Below, piece after piece: positions 8,025-16,508 of a stretch of 64,000 nucleotides of DNA. Position 1 is the stretch's first letter. Each line of letters opens with the position of its first letter. A model generated the notes under the pieces. It was not told the DNA's origin. It did not search any database and saw nothing but the letters and a program-made list of their open reading frames with translations. The position numbers were made by a program, and so were the translations under genes. Source of the stretch: Flavonifractor sp. AGMB03687 (GTDB lineage Bacteria > Bacillota > Clostridia > Oscillospirales > Oscillospiraceae); contig NZ_JADKZI010000004.1 in assembly GCF_017811815.1 (NCBI RefSeq), positions 310,001-374,000 of the forward strand, in the 5' to 3' direction.

Positions 8025-8486
8025 TTAATTTTCCATAAGTTTGTGCAATTTGACGAGTATCCGCCTTTTGCGGTCATGGATCGTCCGCTGCGGGATGCCG
8101 GTTCGCTTGGAGAGCTGACGCTCGCTCAGCCCCTCATAGAACAGGGCGTGGATCAGGGACGCCTCGTCATGCTCCAACTTCCCCATGGCGTTCCGAAGCC
8201 GCTGGAGCATATCCTTGTGGGCCAGTTCTTCTTCCAGGGAAGAATCATCAGAGGCAAACTGGATGTGTTCATCTTCACACAGCCGTTCAAAGGAATCCTC
8301 CCGGCTGGGCCGGAATATGATGCGGCCAGCTTTTTTGCTGTAGACGGGACGCTCCGTCTTGAGGTCTACCTCTATGTATTTCATCTTACGGTCGCTTTGC
8401 TTCAGCACGGCGAGTATCTCGGGCCGGCTCTCGATCCCAGGGTAGAGTTTCGAGTAGTCTGGGTGGTACTTATCATGCTTCGCCAT
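8025..8486 (-). CDS. Sigma-70 region-4-like regulator
   Basis: 153 residues. The last 70 form a sigma-70 region 4 helix-turn-helix (LSERQLSKRTGIPQRTIHD). There is no region 2, so it cannot be a complete sigma factor. Proteins of this kind are common in Firmicutes ICEs and phages as late-gene or excision regulators. The ATG at 8486 has GGAGG 7 nt upstream; an ATG at 8501 would bury that site. A perfect 14-bp-arm palindrome sits just before the ribosome binding site. It is the best candidate in the window to drive the three boxed promoters, which is inference. Confidence 0.75.
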   Translation of the reverse strand: MAKHDKYHPDYSKLYPGIESRPEILAVLKQSDRKMKYIEVDLKTERPVYSKKAGRIIFRPSREDSFERLCEDEHIQFASDDSSLEEELAHKDMLQRLRNAMGKLEHDEASLIHALFYEGLSERQLSKRTGIPQRTIHDRKRRILVKLHKLMEN

Positions 8487-8502
8487 ACGGCGTTCCTCCA
8501 TT

Positions 8503-8536
8503 CTTCTGAAATTTGAGAAAAATCAAATTTCAGAAG
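8503..8536. promoter_or_regulatory. 14-bp-arm palindromic operator
   Basis: CTTCTGAAATTTGA (8503-8516) and TCAAATTTCAGAAG (8523-8536) form a perfect inverted repeat around a 6-nt centre, directly upstream of the sigma-like gene's ribosome binding site. AT-rich and without a U-tract, it reads as an operator or a translation-control hairpin. Confidence 0.6.
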
Positions 8537-8565
8537 CGGAGGAGAGCGGCACCGTGGACGGTACC

Positions 8566-8621
8566 GTAAAACAGAAAAAGAGCGGCCGGTTTCGCGCTGA
8601 TGCGCAAAATCGGCCGCTCTT
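8566..8621 (-). terminator. Strong intrinsic terminator upstream of the sigma-like gene
   Basis: AAGAGCGGCCG (8578-8588) pairs with CGGCCGCTCTT (8611-8621), and the interior folds further through GCGC/GCGC. On the minus strand TTTTTCTGTTTT follows. It marks the end of a minus-strand transcript beginning somewhere in 8622-9170, for which no protein gene was found. Confidence 0.7.
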
Positions 8622-9170
8622 ACAGTCTGTGCATTAAGAAGTCCGCAGAGATTTAGCGGAGCACCACCAGGAGGAGGTTTATCTTTCTGCCTGGTATGGT
8701 GTTTATGCCCACTATGATGATGGTGGGGGCTTCTCCCTCTCTTTGTCTTAAAAGCGGTGTGTCTCGGCTGGGTCAGACGGCAGAACAGCTTAATGCGATC
8801 AATGGTGTCACCCAAATCGCACCTCTTTCCTTTGTCCGCTCACGCGGCCGGCACACAGGCGGCTACATCATCCCCTTTCTAAACTTGTGGCAGCCCGCTG
8901 CTGCCGCCTTGCCGATTCAGAATATTTAATTCATCCGTTGTTTGGTTCCTTCCTTCGCTTTCAGAATCAATGTTTGATAAGAGCTGCTCAACTCGAATTG
9001 AAAATAACGCTCATATACTCACAAAAAACAATCCATATTGCACCTCATTTCATGGTATTCGGGGAGATGCTGCTATAGATCCATTGTAACTGGTATATTT
9101 CCACTCCCCTTGGAATTACGATGAAATACGCTCAAAAAGGGGAAAACTTATCGACGCAAACCGACAGAAA
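8622..9170. other. 550-bp stretch without a convincing gene, before a terminator
   Basis: Several overlapping frames are open, but none has both a start with a ribosome binding site and a recognisable product. Because a strong minus-strand terminator closes the stretch on the left, a non-coding RNA or long leader is possible. Nothing in it matched an RNA family I know. Confidence 0.3.
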
Positions 9171-9198
9171 ATCCCCCGAAGCGGTTGCTCCGGGGGAT
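9171..9198 (-). terminator. Terminator of the SPFH/foldase operon
   Basis: ATCCCCCG (9171-9178) pairs with CGGGGGAT (9191-9198) a few bases after the winged-helix gene stop. The minus strand runs on into TTTTCTGTC. It closes the six-gene operon that starts at 16291. Confidence 0.7.
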
Positions 9199-9202
9199 CG
9201 AC

Positions 9203-9610
9203 TTATTCTGGGGCTTCAAATTTGTATCCGCCGCCGATGACTGTGCGGATATATCCGCCTTTCGGATCATCCGGTGTCAGCTTGCGTCGGAGCTGGCTGA
9301 TAATGTTGGCAACCGCTGTCCCGCAGTTTTCGCCGTCTTCCCGCCAGACCGCTTCGTAAATCTGTTCTGCGGTAAACACCCACTTTGGATGACGGGCAAG
9401 GTAGGACAGAGTGGCAAATTCCCGATGGGTCAGAAAGATTTCCCTGTCATCCCTGTAAACAATATGTTCGTTTAATCGGATCTCTATGCCGGGAAAGGAC
9501 AGGACAGATTCCATAGGCTTAATCTTGATCAGAGGCTCCTCATCAATAGAAACCAGTACCGTTTCTGTGATTTTTCCGTCCACCTCACGCCGCATTATAA
9601 TTTCTACCAT
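9203..9610 (-). CDS. Stand-alone OmpR/PhoB-type winged-helix protein
   Basis: 135 residues. The C-terminal ~95 match the DNA-binding domain of OmpR/PhoB response regulators (LTHREFATLSYLARHP, then IISQLRRKL and GGGYKFE). The receiver domain is missing; in its place is a short N-terminal piece of about 40 residues with no phospho-acceptor. Such free winged helices occur in Clostridia as transcription regulators. It is the last gene of the SPFH operon, 33 nt after HflK, so it may regulate that operon. Confidence 0.75.
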   Translation of the reverse strand: MVEIIMRREVDGKITETVLVSIDEEPLIKIKPMESVLSFPGIEIRLNEHIVYRDDREIFLTHREFATLSYLARHPKWVFTAEQIYEAVWREDGENCGTAVANIISQLRRKLTPDDPKGGYIRTVIGGGYKFEAPE

Positions 9611-9642
9611 TTGAAAGCATTCACTCCTGTGGGATCATCGGT

Positions 9643-10746
9643 TTATCCTTGTGAATTGGCCGTAATAGCCGCTCCGCTTATGCTGGGATCAAAGAGCTTC
9701 ACATCCACGCTGCCGTCAGAGGAGTCCACGATATACAGCTTGACGGTAGGCAGGATCTTGTCCAGCGTTTCCAGCAGCAGACGGTACTTTGTGGTGTCCG
9801 CCGTGTAGATGGAGGAATTGCTCTGATACTCCTTCAGCATACTGAGGAATTTCTCGGTATCGCCGGTGGCGCGGGACACCTGCTCCTGCTTGTAGGCTTC
9901 CGCATTGGAGATCATGCGGTTGGCCTCTGCTCTGGCCTGGGGGATCAGGCTATTGTAATAGCCGTTTGCCTCGTTGATGGAGGTCTCCCGCTCGGACATG
10001 GCGTTGGTCACATCCAGAAAGGCGGAGGAGACGGGGTCGGGCGGCACCACATTCTGAATATTGAAGGCTGTGATCTGGATACCGGCATCGTAGCGGTCCA
10101 GCGCCTCCTGCGCCAACTCCATCACGCCGTTTTGGGCGGCCACCTTATCAGTGCTGAGGATATTATCCACCGGGACGCTGGCCATGAGCTGCACCAGCGC
10201 CGCCTCCACGCTGTACCGCACCAGCTGCTCACTGTTGCCATTCACATTGTAGAGGAACTTTGCCGCATTGCTCACCCGGTAGTGGACGATGGCCTGAGTG
10301 GTGATAATGTTTTCATCGGCGGTGAGCAGCTGGATCGCCTGGGGCTCGTCATCGGGCTGGTGGATATGCTCCGGCAGGGTCATTCCGATGTCCGCCCGGC
10401 GAACTTCAGAAACATTGACGGTCTGCACCTTGTCAACGGGCCAGGGCAGGCGGTAGTGCAGGCCCTCCGTCACCGTCTGATCCAGTACCGCTCCGAAACG
10501 GCGCACCACGGCCTGTTCACCGGGATTGACGACATAGATGCCGGAGAGCAGGTAGACCGCAATCACGCCGCCCAGCACGCCCAGGCCAGCCTTCTTGGGG
10601 TTGATATGCCGGAAAGCGTTTTTCAGATCATTTCGGACGGAACCTTCTTTCTTGCCGCCCTTTCCACTTCCCTGGGGTATGGCCGCAAGCCGCAGGAAAA
10701 AGCGGTTGACGGTTTCCCGCAGCTGGTCAAGAGAAAATTTCTTCAT
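9643..10746 (-). CDS. hflK: HflK-like SPFH membrane protein
   Basis: 367 residues. A basic N-terminal cytoplasmic stretch of about 50 residues precedes one membrane span (GVIAVYLLSGIYVV), then the SPFH domain (VVRRFGAVLDQTVTEGLHYRLPWPVDKV) and a long helical region typical of HflK. HflK and HflC assemble into a membrane cage around the protease FtsH and limit its activity. Start ATG has AAGGAG upstream. HflC lies 15 nt before it. Its membrane span and SPFH start closely resemble the SPFH half of the neighbouring fusion protein. Confidence 0.88.
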   Translation of the reverse strand: MKKFSLDQLRETVNRFFLRLAAIPQGSGKGGKKEGSVRNDLKNAFRHINPKKAGLGVLGGVIAVYLLSGIYVVNPGEQAVVRRFGAVLDQTVTEGLHYRLPWPVDKVQTVNVSEVRRADIGMTLPEHIHQPDDEPQAIQLLTADENIITTQAIVHYRVSNAAKFLYNVNGNSEQLVRYSVEAALVQLMASVPVDNILSTDKVAAQNGVMELAQEALDRYDAGIQITAFNIQNVVPPDPVSSAFLDVTNAMSERETSINEANGYYNSLIPQARAEANRMISNAEAYKQEQVSRATGDTEKFLSMLKEYQSNSSIYTADTTKYRLLLETLDKILPTVKLYIVDSSDGSVDVKLFDPSISGAAITANSQG

Positions 10747-10761
10747 AGACTGTTCTCCTTG

Positions 10762-11658
10762 TTAGTTGCCGCTTCCACCGAGATACTTCAAAATCTCCGA
10801 GGTAGAAGGCAGGATCAGCGTCGTGTTGCCATCAATGGTCTTTTCGTAGGTTTCCAGAGTGCGGATGAACTCATAAAATTCCGGGTCCTTCTGGAACGCT
10901 TCGCCGTAAATGCGGATGGCCTCGGCATCGCCTTCGCCCATGATCTCCTGAACCTTCTGATAGGCTTCCGCCAAAATGAGCTGCTGCTCCTTTTCTGCGT
11001 TCGCACGGATGTTAGAGGCTTCCTCGCTGCCCTCGGAGCGGTAACGCTGCGCCATCTGCTCACGCTCGGCGCTCATACGGTCGTAAACGCTCTGCTTGTT
11101 AGCCTCCGGGAAGTTGAGGACCCGGATCTGGGCGTCCACCACCTCAATGCCGTACTCCGCAGCCCGCTCCTTGGCATAGGCCACGGTATCAGCGATCATG
11201 GTGTCCAGCTCCAGTTTCTCCGCATCTGTATTGACCAACTGCTCCAGCTTATACTGGCCCAACTGGACGCTCAGGCTGGAGGAGAACACATCCAGCAGTC
11301 GGGCCTCGGCGCCGATATTGTCCCGCACCGTCTGCAAAAAGAGAATGGGGTCTACGATCTTCCATGTGCCATAGTAGTCCAGAGAGACATTCAGCCGATC
11401 CAGGGTCAGCAGCTCGATGGACGAGGTCTGATAGACCTGCACCCGCTTATCCAGCCGCTGGACGGACTGAATGGGATCGGGAAGCTTTATCTTCAAGCCG
11501 GCATCCTCCACCACCCGGACAGGCTGTCCAAACTGGGTGACCACCGCATATTCCGTGCTGTCCACCTGATAGATCACGAGAGTCAGAAGCAACAGAATGA
11601 TCGCCGCTCCGATACCAAAGAGAACCGTCTTCTTGGGTGCGCCTTTTGCCTTTGTCAT
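10762..11658 (-). CDS. hflC: HflC-like SPFH membrane protein
   Basis: 298 residues. One N-terminal membrane anchor (GIGAAIILLLLTLVIYQV) is followed by the SPFH domain (YAVVTQFGQPVRVVEDAGL) and a helical part with the RSEG..A..I.A.A pattern of HflC. It should form a heteromeric assembly with the HflK-like neighbour and possibly with the SPFH part of the fusion protein. Spacing of 39 nt from the fusion gene and 15 nt to HflK keeps it in the operon. Confidence 0.88.
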   Translation of the reverse strand: MTKAKGAPKKTVLFGIGAAIILLLLTLVIYQVDSTEYAVVTQFGQPVRVVEDAGLKIKLPDPIQSVQRLDKRVQVYQTSSIELLTLDRLNVSLDYYGTWKIVDPILFLQTVRDNIGAEARLLDVFSSSLSVQLGQYKLEQLVNTDAEKLELDTMIADTVAYAKERAAEYGIEVVDAQIRVLNFPEANKQSVYDRMSAEREQMAQRYRSEGSEEASNIRANAEKEQQLILAEAYQKVQEIMGEGDAEAIRIYGEAFQKDPEFYEFIRTLETYEKTIDGNTTLILPSTSEILKYLGGSGN

Positions 11659-11697
11659 AAAATCATTCCTCCAAATGATGAAATTGTTCGATGGTGC

Positions 11698-13215
11698 TTA
11701 TTTGGAACCGTTGCCCAGCCAGAGTTCCGCATTGTCGACGGAGACATTGCCGCCCAGCAGGAGCTTCTGCACATTGGGCAGGACTTCCTCCATGGCCTCC
11801 ATATAGAGCCGGAACCGGGTCACACGGGGATAGGAGGCGTAGGCTTCCTGCCGCTGGGAGAAGAGGTCGGCATCACCCTGGGCGGTCTTGATGGTTTCCT
11901 CCCGGTAGCCCTCGGCCTCAGCGACCTGCTGGTAGGCGTCGGCCCGCGCCTGGGGGACGATGGTGTTTTGATAGGCTGTGGCTTCGTTGATGTAGATGAC
12001 GCTGTCCTGCCGGGCGGTGGCCAGATCCTCAAAGCTGGAAAGCACAGCCTCCGGCGGAGCGGCCTCCACAAGCTGGACGCTTACAATCTCCAAGCCAGTC
12101 CCGTTCCTGTCCATCGTCTCCTGCAGCGCCTGTTGGACGCTCGATTCGATCTCCGGCTTGCCGTCTGTCAAGGTATAGTCGATGGTGTTCTCTCCCACGA
12201 TCTGCCGGATACTGGTGGTGGCGCTGGACTGCAGCAGGGCTTCGGAGTTGCTGACATTCAGCAGATAGTCCGCACTGTTTTCTATCTTGTAATGGACAGA
12301 CAGGTTCACATTGACCAAGTTGGTATCCCCGGTCAGCAGCTCCTGCACGCCAGTCTCTACCTGGCTCACATTCTCCGCCTTCACCAGCGTCACCGTTTCG
12401 ATGGGTGCGGGGAGCTTATAGTGGATGCCTGGTGTAACGGCGTCATTGACCACGCTTCCGAAACGGCGGACAATGCCGCTCTCGTCCATCTGCACCACAT
12501 AGATGCCGGAGAGCAGCCAGGCGCACGCCAGTACGCCGCCTATCCCGGCATAGAGCTTTTTGCCTCCGGGGAGTCCATGATGGTGGTGGCCGTGTTCGGC
12601 GCCGGTGTCCTCCTCCGGATGGAGCAGCAGATGGAGGTTGGAAGATAGGATCTCATAACCTGCGATCATCAGCAGCACCATGGCGATAATGGCGGCGATT
12701 TTGTCCAGGCTCGGCATCCCGAACAGGGAGCCCAGCAGACCTACCAGCACCGCCACGGAACAGTACATATCCATTTTTGAGTGATAGCCGTCCGCAATCA
12801 GGCTCTGGGAGCCGGTCTGCTGGCCTACATAGATTTTATAGCGGGCCATGAAGTAGTTGATTCCGATGCCCAGAAAAGCGCCCGCTGCCGCAAAGGGAAC
12901 ATAGCGCAGCTCCGTTGTCTCGCCGCTCAGTGCGTCGGACAGGATCTCCAGTCCCATGTAGAAAATGAATACGGCAACAAAGATCGCCAGGATATGCTCC
13001 ACCTTTTTGCTGGCCAGCCGCAGTTTTTCCGCACCGTACCGGGCTATCATCAGGCCGATGAACACCACGCTGGTCACGAAGGCGTCGGTCATGGAGTGCC
13101 ATGCGTTGGCGGCCAGTCCAACACTCCCGGACAGATCAGCCAGGAAAAAGCGCAGAGCGATCAAAATCACATTGGCAATGATCGTAATGAGCAGAGTTTT
13201 TTCTTTTCGTCCCAT
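11698..13215 (-). CDS. Cation diffusion facilitator fused to an SPFH (HflK-like) domain
   Basis: 505 residues. Residues 1-200 are a CDF transporter domain with HxxxD in TM2 (H40, D44) and HxxxD in TM5 (H145, D149), the HD-HD metal site of zinc-type CDFs. A histidine cluster (HGHHHHG, about 208-214) follows. From about 220 there is a further membrane span and a complete HflK-like SPFH domain (GIVRRFGSVVNDAVTPGIHYKL). The usual CDF cytosolic C-terminal domain is replaced by SPFH. I chose ATG 13215 because AAGGAGG precedes it; an ATG at 13230 overlaps the YqhQ stop. It probably exports Zn/Cd and docks on the HflKC assembly (inference). Confidence 0.85.
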   Translation of the reverse strand: MGRKEKTLLITIIANVILIALRFFLADLSGSVGLAANAWHSMTDAFVTSVVFIGLMIARYGAEKLRLASKKVEHILAIFVAVFIFYMGLEILSDALSGETTELRYVPFAAAGAFLGIGINYFMARYKIYVGQQTGSQSLIADGYHSKMDMYCSVAVLVGLLGSLFGMPSLDKIAAIIAMVLLMIAGYEILSSNLHLLLHPEEDTGAEHGHHHHGLPGGKKLYAGIGGVLACAWLLSGIYVVQMDESGIVRRFGSVVNDAVTPGIHYKLPAPIETVTLVKAENVSQVETGVQELLTGDTNLVNVNLSVHYKIENSADYLLNVSNSEALLQSSATTSIRQIVGENTIDYTLTDGKPEIESSVQQALQETMDRNGTGLEIVSVQLVEAAPPEAVLSSFEDLATARQDSVIYINEATAYQNTIVPQARADAYQQVAEAEGYREETIKTAQGDADLFSQRQEAYASYPRVTRFRLYMEAMEEVLPNVQKLLLGGNVSVDNAELWLGNGSK

Positions 13216-13226
13216 ATGGGCCTCCT

Positions 13227-14132
13227 TCATTGATTTTCAAGCGAATTGCGCAAAGCCGTAATCGCCACCTCCAGCTGTTCCAGCGAAGGCTCTCTGGTGG
13301 TGATGTGCTGCAGCCACAGCCCCGGCGCAGTCAATATACGCAGCAGGAGATTGCCGGGATGTCTCCCGGAGAATCGGATGATCTCATAGCCGACACCGGA
13401 AATCACAGGGAAAAAGAGCAGTTTCGTCAGTACCCGCTCCCAAACACTGTTCCATGAAAAGATTGGGAGCGAGTAAAACAGGATACCGACAAAGATCATC
13501 ATAAACAGAAAGCTGGTGCCGCAGCGGGGATGGAACCGGGTATGCCGGGCGGCGTTTTCCGGCGTCAATGGCTCTCCCGCCTCGTAGCAGGCCACCGATT
13601 TGTGTTCCGCCCCATGGTATTCAAATGTCCGGCGCATATCGGGCATCAGAGAGGTCAGGAGCAGATAGGTCAGCAGGACGCATATCCGAACCAGTCCCTC
13701 CACGATGTTTTTCAGCCAAACGCTGTCCAAAGGCAGCAACCGGCCTCCCAGCTTGACGACCGATGCGGGCAAAAGCATAAAAAGCCCCACGCTCAGCACA
13801 ACGGCAAATATCCAGACAGCGGCAGTGAACAGCCGTTCCGATACGTGAGAAGCTGTTTGCTCCGGCTCCGGGTCGGTCAATACAACTGAAATGGAAAGGA
13901 CGCGCTGGCCCAAGGCAAGCATTTGACAAAAGTTGATAAAGCCCCGGATGAGCGGAAGTCCTAAAATGGGGTGCCGCTTTCCCAACGGCTGGAACAGAAC
14001 GAGCTCCGTCTGGATGCTCCCGTCCGGGCAGCGCACAGAAACTGCGCAGCGGCCCTCCGCTTTCATCATCACGCCGTCCAGTACGGCTTGACCGCCCACG
14101 GCTCCCAGCCTCGGATTTTGCGGATTGCTCAC
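13227..14132 (-). CDS. DUF1385/YqhQ-family membrane protein
   Basis: 301 residues with the DUF1385 signature GGQAVLDGVMMK at the N-terminus and the HGAEHKSVACYEAG...FHPRCGTSF block near residue 195. Several hydrophobic segments indicate an integral membrane protein. The family (Bacillus YqhQ) is widespread in Firmicutes, and its molecular role is unsettled. GTG start overlaps the foldase stop (GTGA at 14129-14132). Its presence in this operon, next to a transporter and SPFH proteins, points to membrane protein quality control or ion homeostasis. Confidence 0.85.
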   Translation of the reverse strand: MSNPQNPRLGAVGGQAVLDGVMMKAEGRCAVSVRCPDGSIQTELVLFQPLGKRHPILGLPLIRGFINFCQMLALGQRVLSISVVLTDPEPEQTASHVSERLFTAAVWIFAVVLSVGLFMLLPASVVKLGGRLLPLDSVWLKNIVEGLVRICVLLTYLLLTSLMPDMRRTFEYHGAEHKSVACYEAGEPLTPENAARHTRFHPRCGTSFLFMMIFVGILFYSLPIFSWNSVWERVLTKLLFFPVISGVGYEIIRFSGRHPGNLLLRILTAPGLWLQHITTREPSLEQLEVAITALRNSLENQ

Positions 14133-16291
14133 GATGCCGCCCCCTGTTCCGTCTCCTTGACCAGCCGCCGCAGGGTTTTGTCGTAGATCACCAGATTGGC
14201 CCGCTCCAGCAGGGTGTTTTGCATATCCGCCTCCAGCTGCTCATGCTGCTGGGCCTGCAAATGGGCCTTGATGGTATCGGCTACTTCCTCAAAGGTCTGC
14301 TGGCGTTCTTCGGTGCGATCCCGCACCTGAATGATATAGTAACCGCCGTCGTACTCTACAATGGGACTGGTCTCACCAGCGGCCAGCGGCTCAATGGCCT
14401 GCGCCAGCGGCTCGACCAGATCCTCCGCGTGGAAGGAACCGGAGATCTGCCCGCCGTTGGAGGCGGCGGAGGAGTCATCGGAATACTGCCGCGCAACCGC
14501 GGCAAAGTCCATGCCGCCCGTCAGAGCGTCCAGGGCGCTGTTTGCCTTGGTGCGGGCATCCTCCTTCTTCTCTCCGTTTGTTCCCTGGTCGATCCAGATC
14601 AGATTTAACTGGAAGGTAGCGGGAACGACCATGTCTGCCTGGTTTTCCTCATAGAATTGGCGGACTTCCTCCTCTGTCGGCTCGATCAACTGGTCGTCCA
14701 CCTCGTCTTGATGCAGGATCTGAGCCAGATAGCGGATACGAAGTTCCTCCATGCTGTGATCCTCTCCTGTGTCGGAGCCGTCGCCGCTTTTCTCCAAAAG
14801 CAGTTCCTGTGCGATAATCTGCTCCAAAAGCTGCTGTTTCATCTCAAAGCTGGAGAACTGCCGCTGGTAGGCCGGAGACAGCTCCTGAAACTCGGTATAG
14901 AAGTCTCCCAGTGTGTAACGGCGGCTGTGGATGCTGAACAGAGTCTCGGTCTTTCGCGTCTCATATTCACGCGCCGTATTCTCCGATAACAGCGTCCATG
15001 TGATCTCTTCCTGGACTTCGGACAGGGGCCGCACTCCCGCGCTGGACAACTCCTGCAGCTCCAAAATACTCCAAGTCCCATCGCCGTTGTCAATGGGGTC
15101 ACTGGTTTGACCGGCTTTCAACCGCCATAAGGCGGTTTCCTTTGCCTGCGGACCGGCCCCCTTTTCTATGGAGCCGTCAACCGCACCGCCGTTGGAGGCG
15201 GCCACACTGTCAAAGCTCTCGCCGGAGCGCAGCTTGCGGCCGGCTGCGGTGGCCTGGGATCCAGCATCATCGCCGGAAAATTTGATCTCACGGAATTTTG
15301 CGGCAGGGGCCGTTTCATAAGAGGACTGATTGGCCTGGTAGTAGGCGTCGATCTCCGCCTGTGTAGGCTGGGCCACTTTCAGCAGATCAAAGTTTACCTG
15401 CAAGCCCGCCGTTTTCTTCAGCTCATCCAGATATTCGGCAAAAAAGTCCTCGTCCTTCTGCGCTGCCAGCGTCTGCCGGATCTCGTTCTCCACCTCCGAC
15501 AGCGTCTTTCCGGCGTATTCGCTCTGATTGCTGTCGTAGTATTTCTGCACCTCCCAGCTGGAAATGGACTCTGGGGAGATGTTCTCCTCATGGAGCTGGG
15601 AGACATATTGGGTGACCATGGCGTCGTTAAGCAGGTCAGACATCCCATGCCGCACATCGGAACGCTGGGTGATCCCGCTGCTCTCTGCCCAGGAAACGAT
15701 CATCTGCTCCGTGGCCAGCCTGGAAACCATCTCCCGATAGCCCTCCAAGGTGTGGACGGGGTGGGCCTCGCACTCCTCGTCCGGCGTACATTTTGAATGG
15801 TCATAGCCGTGGGTGGGGCAGATGATATGCTCCCGCTCTTTGGCGTTTTCCACTGCGATAAAGGCGTTTAGTTCATCCACCGTGATGATCTTTCCATCAT
15901 AGGAGGCCACCACATCGGGGCTGGGTGGTTCCGGCTCCCGCGTGAAAAGGAATCCGGTCCCCACAACGGCCACCGCCGCAACGCCAATCATGGGGAATAT
16001 CCAGCGCCGCTTTTTTCTGGGGGGTGGCGGGCTTTTTTTAGGTGAGATCTCTGCGGGAACACTGCTCAGTTCATCGGGTTGTTCCGCCCGGCCCCACTCT
16101 GATTCTCTGACTTCCCGCTCCAGTTGAGTTTCTCCATCTGGAGAAACATCCTCCTCTGTTCCGTCCCGAATGTTCTCCTGCTTGCCGGCACGCTGAGATT
16201 TCGATTTGAAGCCCAGCGCCCCCAGCATATCGGACAGCGCGGAGGGCTGTTCCTCCTCCTGGGGCTGCCGAGGTCTGTTTTTTTCTTCCAT
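14129..16291 (-). CDS. Membrane-anchored SurA/PrsA-like peptidyl-prolyl isomerase
   Basis: 720 residues. A charged cytoplasmic region of about 95 residues precedes one membrane span (IFPMIGVAAVAVVGTGFLF). Outside follow a SurA-N-like helical domain and two parvulin-type segments: one around SGESFDSVAASNGGAVDGS and one around GGMDFAAVARQYSDDSSAA with GGYYIIQVRDRT. It would help fold exported proteins. Start ATG has GGAGGAG upstream. It is the first gene of the operon. The divergent M23 gene shares its promoter region, which holds a 19-bp inverted repeat. Confidence 0.85.
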   Translation of the reverse strand: MEEKNRPRQPQEEEQPSALSDMLGALGFKSKSQRAGKQENIRDGTEEDVSPDGETQLEREVRESEWGRAEQPDELSSVPAEISPKKSPPPPRKKRRWIFPMIGVAAVAVVGTGFLFTREPEPPSPDVVASYDGKIITVDELNAFIAVENAKEREHIICPTHGYDHSKCTPDEECEAHPVHTLEGYREMVSRLATEQMIVSWAESSGITQRSDVRHGMSDLLNDAMVTQYVSQLHEENISPESISSWEVQKYYDSNQSEYAGKTLSEVENEIRQTLAAQKDEDFFAEYLDELKKTAGLQVNFDLLKVAQPTQAEIDAYYQANQSSYETAPAAKFREIKFSGDDAGSQATAAGRKLRSGESFDSVAASNGGAVDGSIEKGAGPQAKETALWRLKAGQTSDPIDNGDGTWSILELQELSSAGVRPLSEVQEEITWTLLSENTAREYETRKTETLFSIHSRRYTLGDFYTEFQELSPAYQRQFSSFEMKQQLLEQIIAQELLLEKSGDGSDTGEDHSMEELRIRYLAQILHQDEVDDQLIEPTEEEVRQFYEENQADMVVPATFQLNLIWIDQGTNGEKKEDARTKANSALDALTGGMDFAAVARQYSDDSSAASNGGQISGSFHAEDLVEPLAQAIEPLAAGETSPIVEYDGGYYIIQVRDRTEERQQTFEEVADTIKAHLQAQQHEQLEADMQNTLLERANLVIYDKTLRRLVKETEQGAAS

Positions 16292-16339
16292 ATTGCTCCT
16301 CCAAATCCTGGTGGCTTTCTACCAGAAAGTTTAAGGAAC

Positions 16340-16390
16340 AAATGTGGGGATTTTATGAGGATGAAAAATCTTCATAAAATCCCCACATTT
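16340..16390. repeat. Perfect 19-bp inverted repeat between divergent operons
   Basis: AAATGTGGGGATTTTATGA (16340-16358) is repeated in inverse as TCATAAAATCCCCACATTT (16372-16390) around a 13-nt centre. It lies between the divergent foldase and M23 genes, so termination is unlikely unless it insulates them. An operator or the trace of a small mobile repeat are the alternatives. Confidence 0.65.
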
Positions 16391-16508
16391 CGCGGGTAAA
16401 CTTCAAACCGTACATCCAGGAAGGGGCGCCCCGCCTCCAGACTGGTATTTTTCTTACAGGTTGATTGTTACCGTTTTGTAACTATTGAAAGGAGGACTTC
16501 TCTCGCAT

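Noticed and set aside
8622-8815. His-rich reading frame on the minus strand (HHHHSGHKHH)
   Set aside because: It reads through a strong terminator and into the sigma-like gene's leader; no ribosome binding site.
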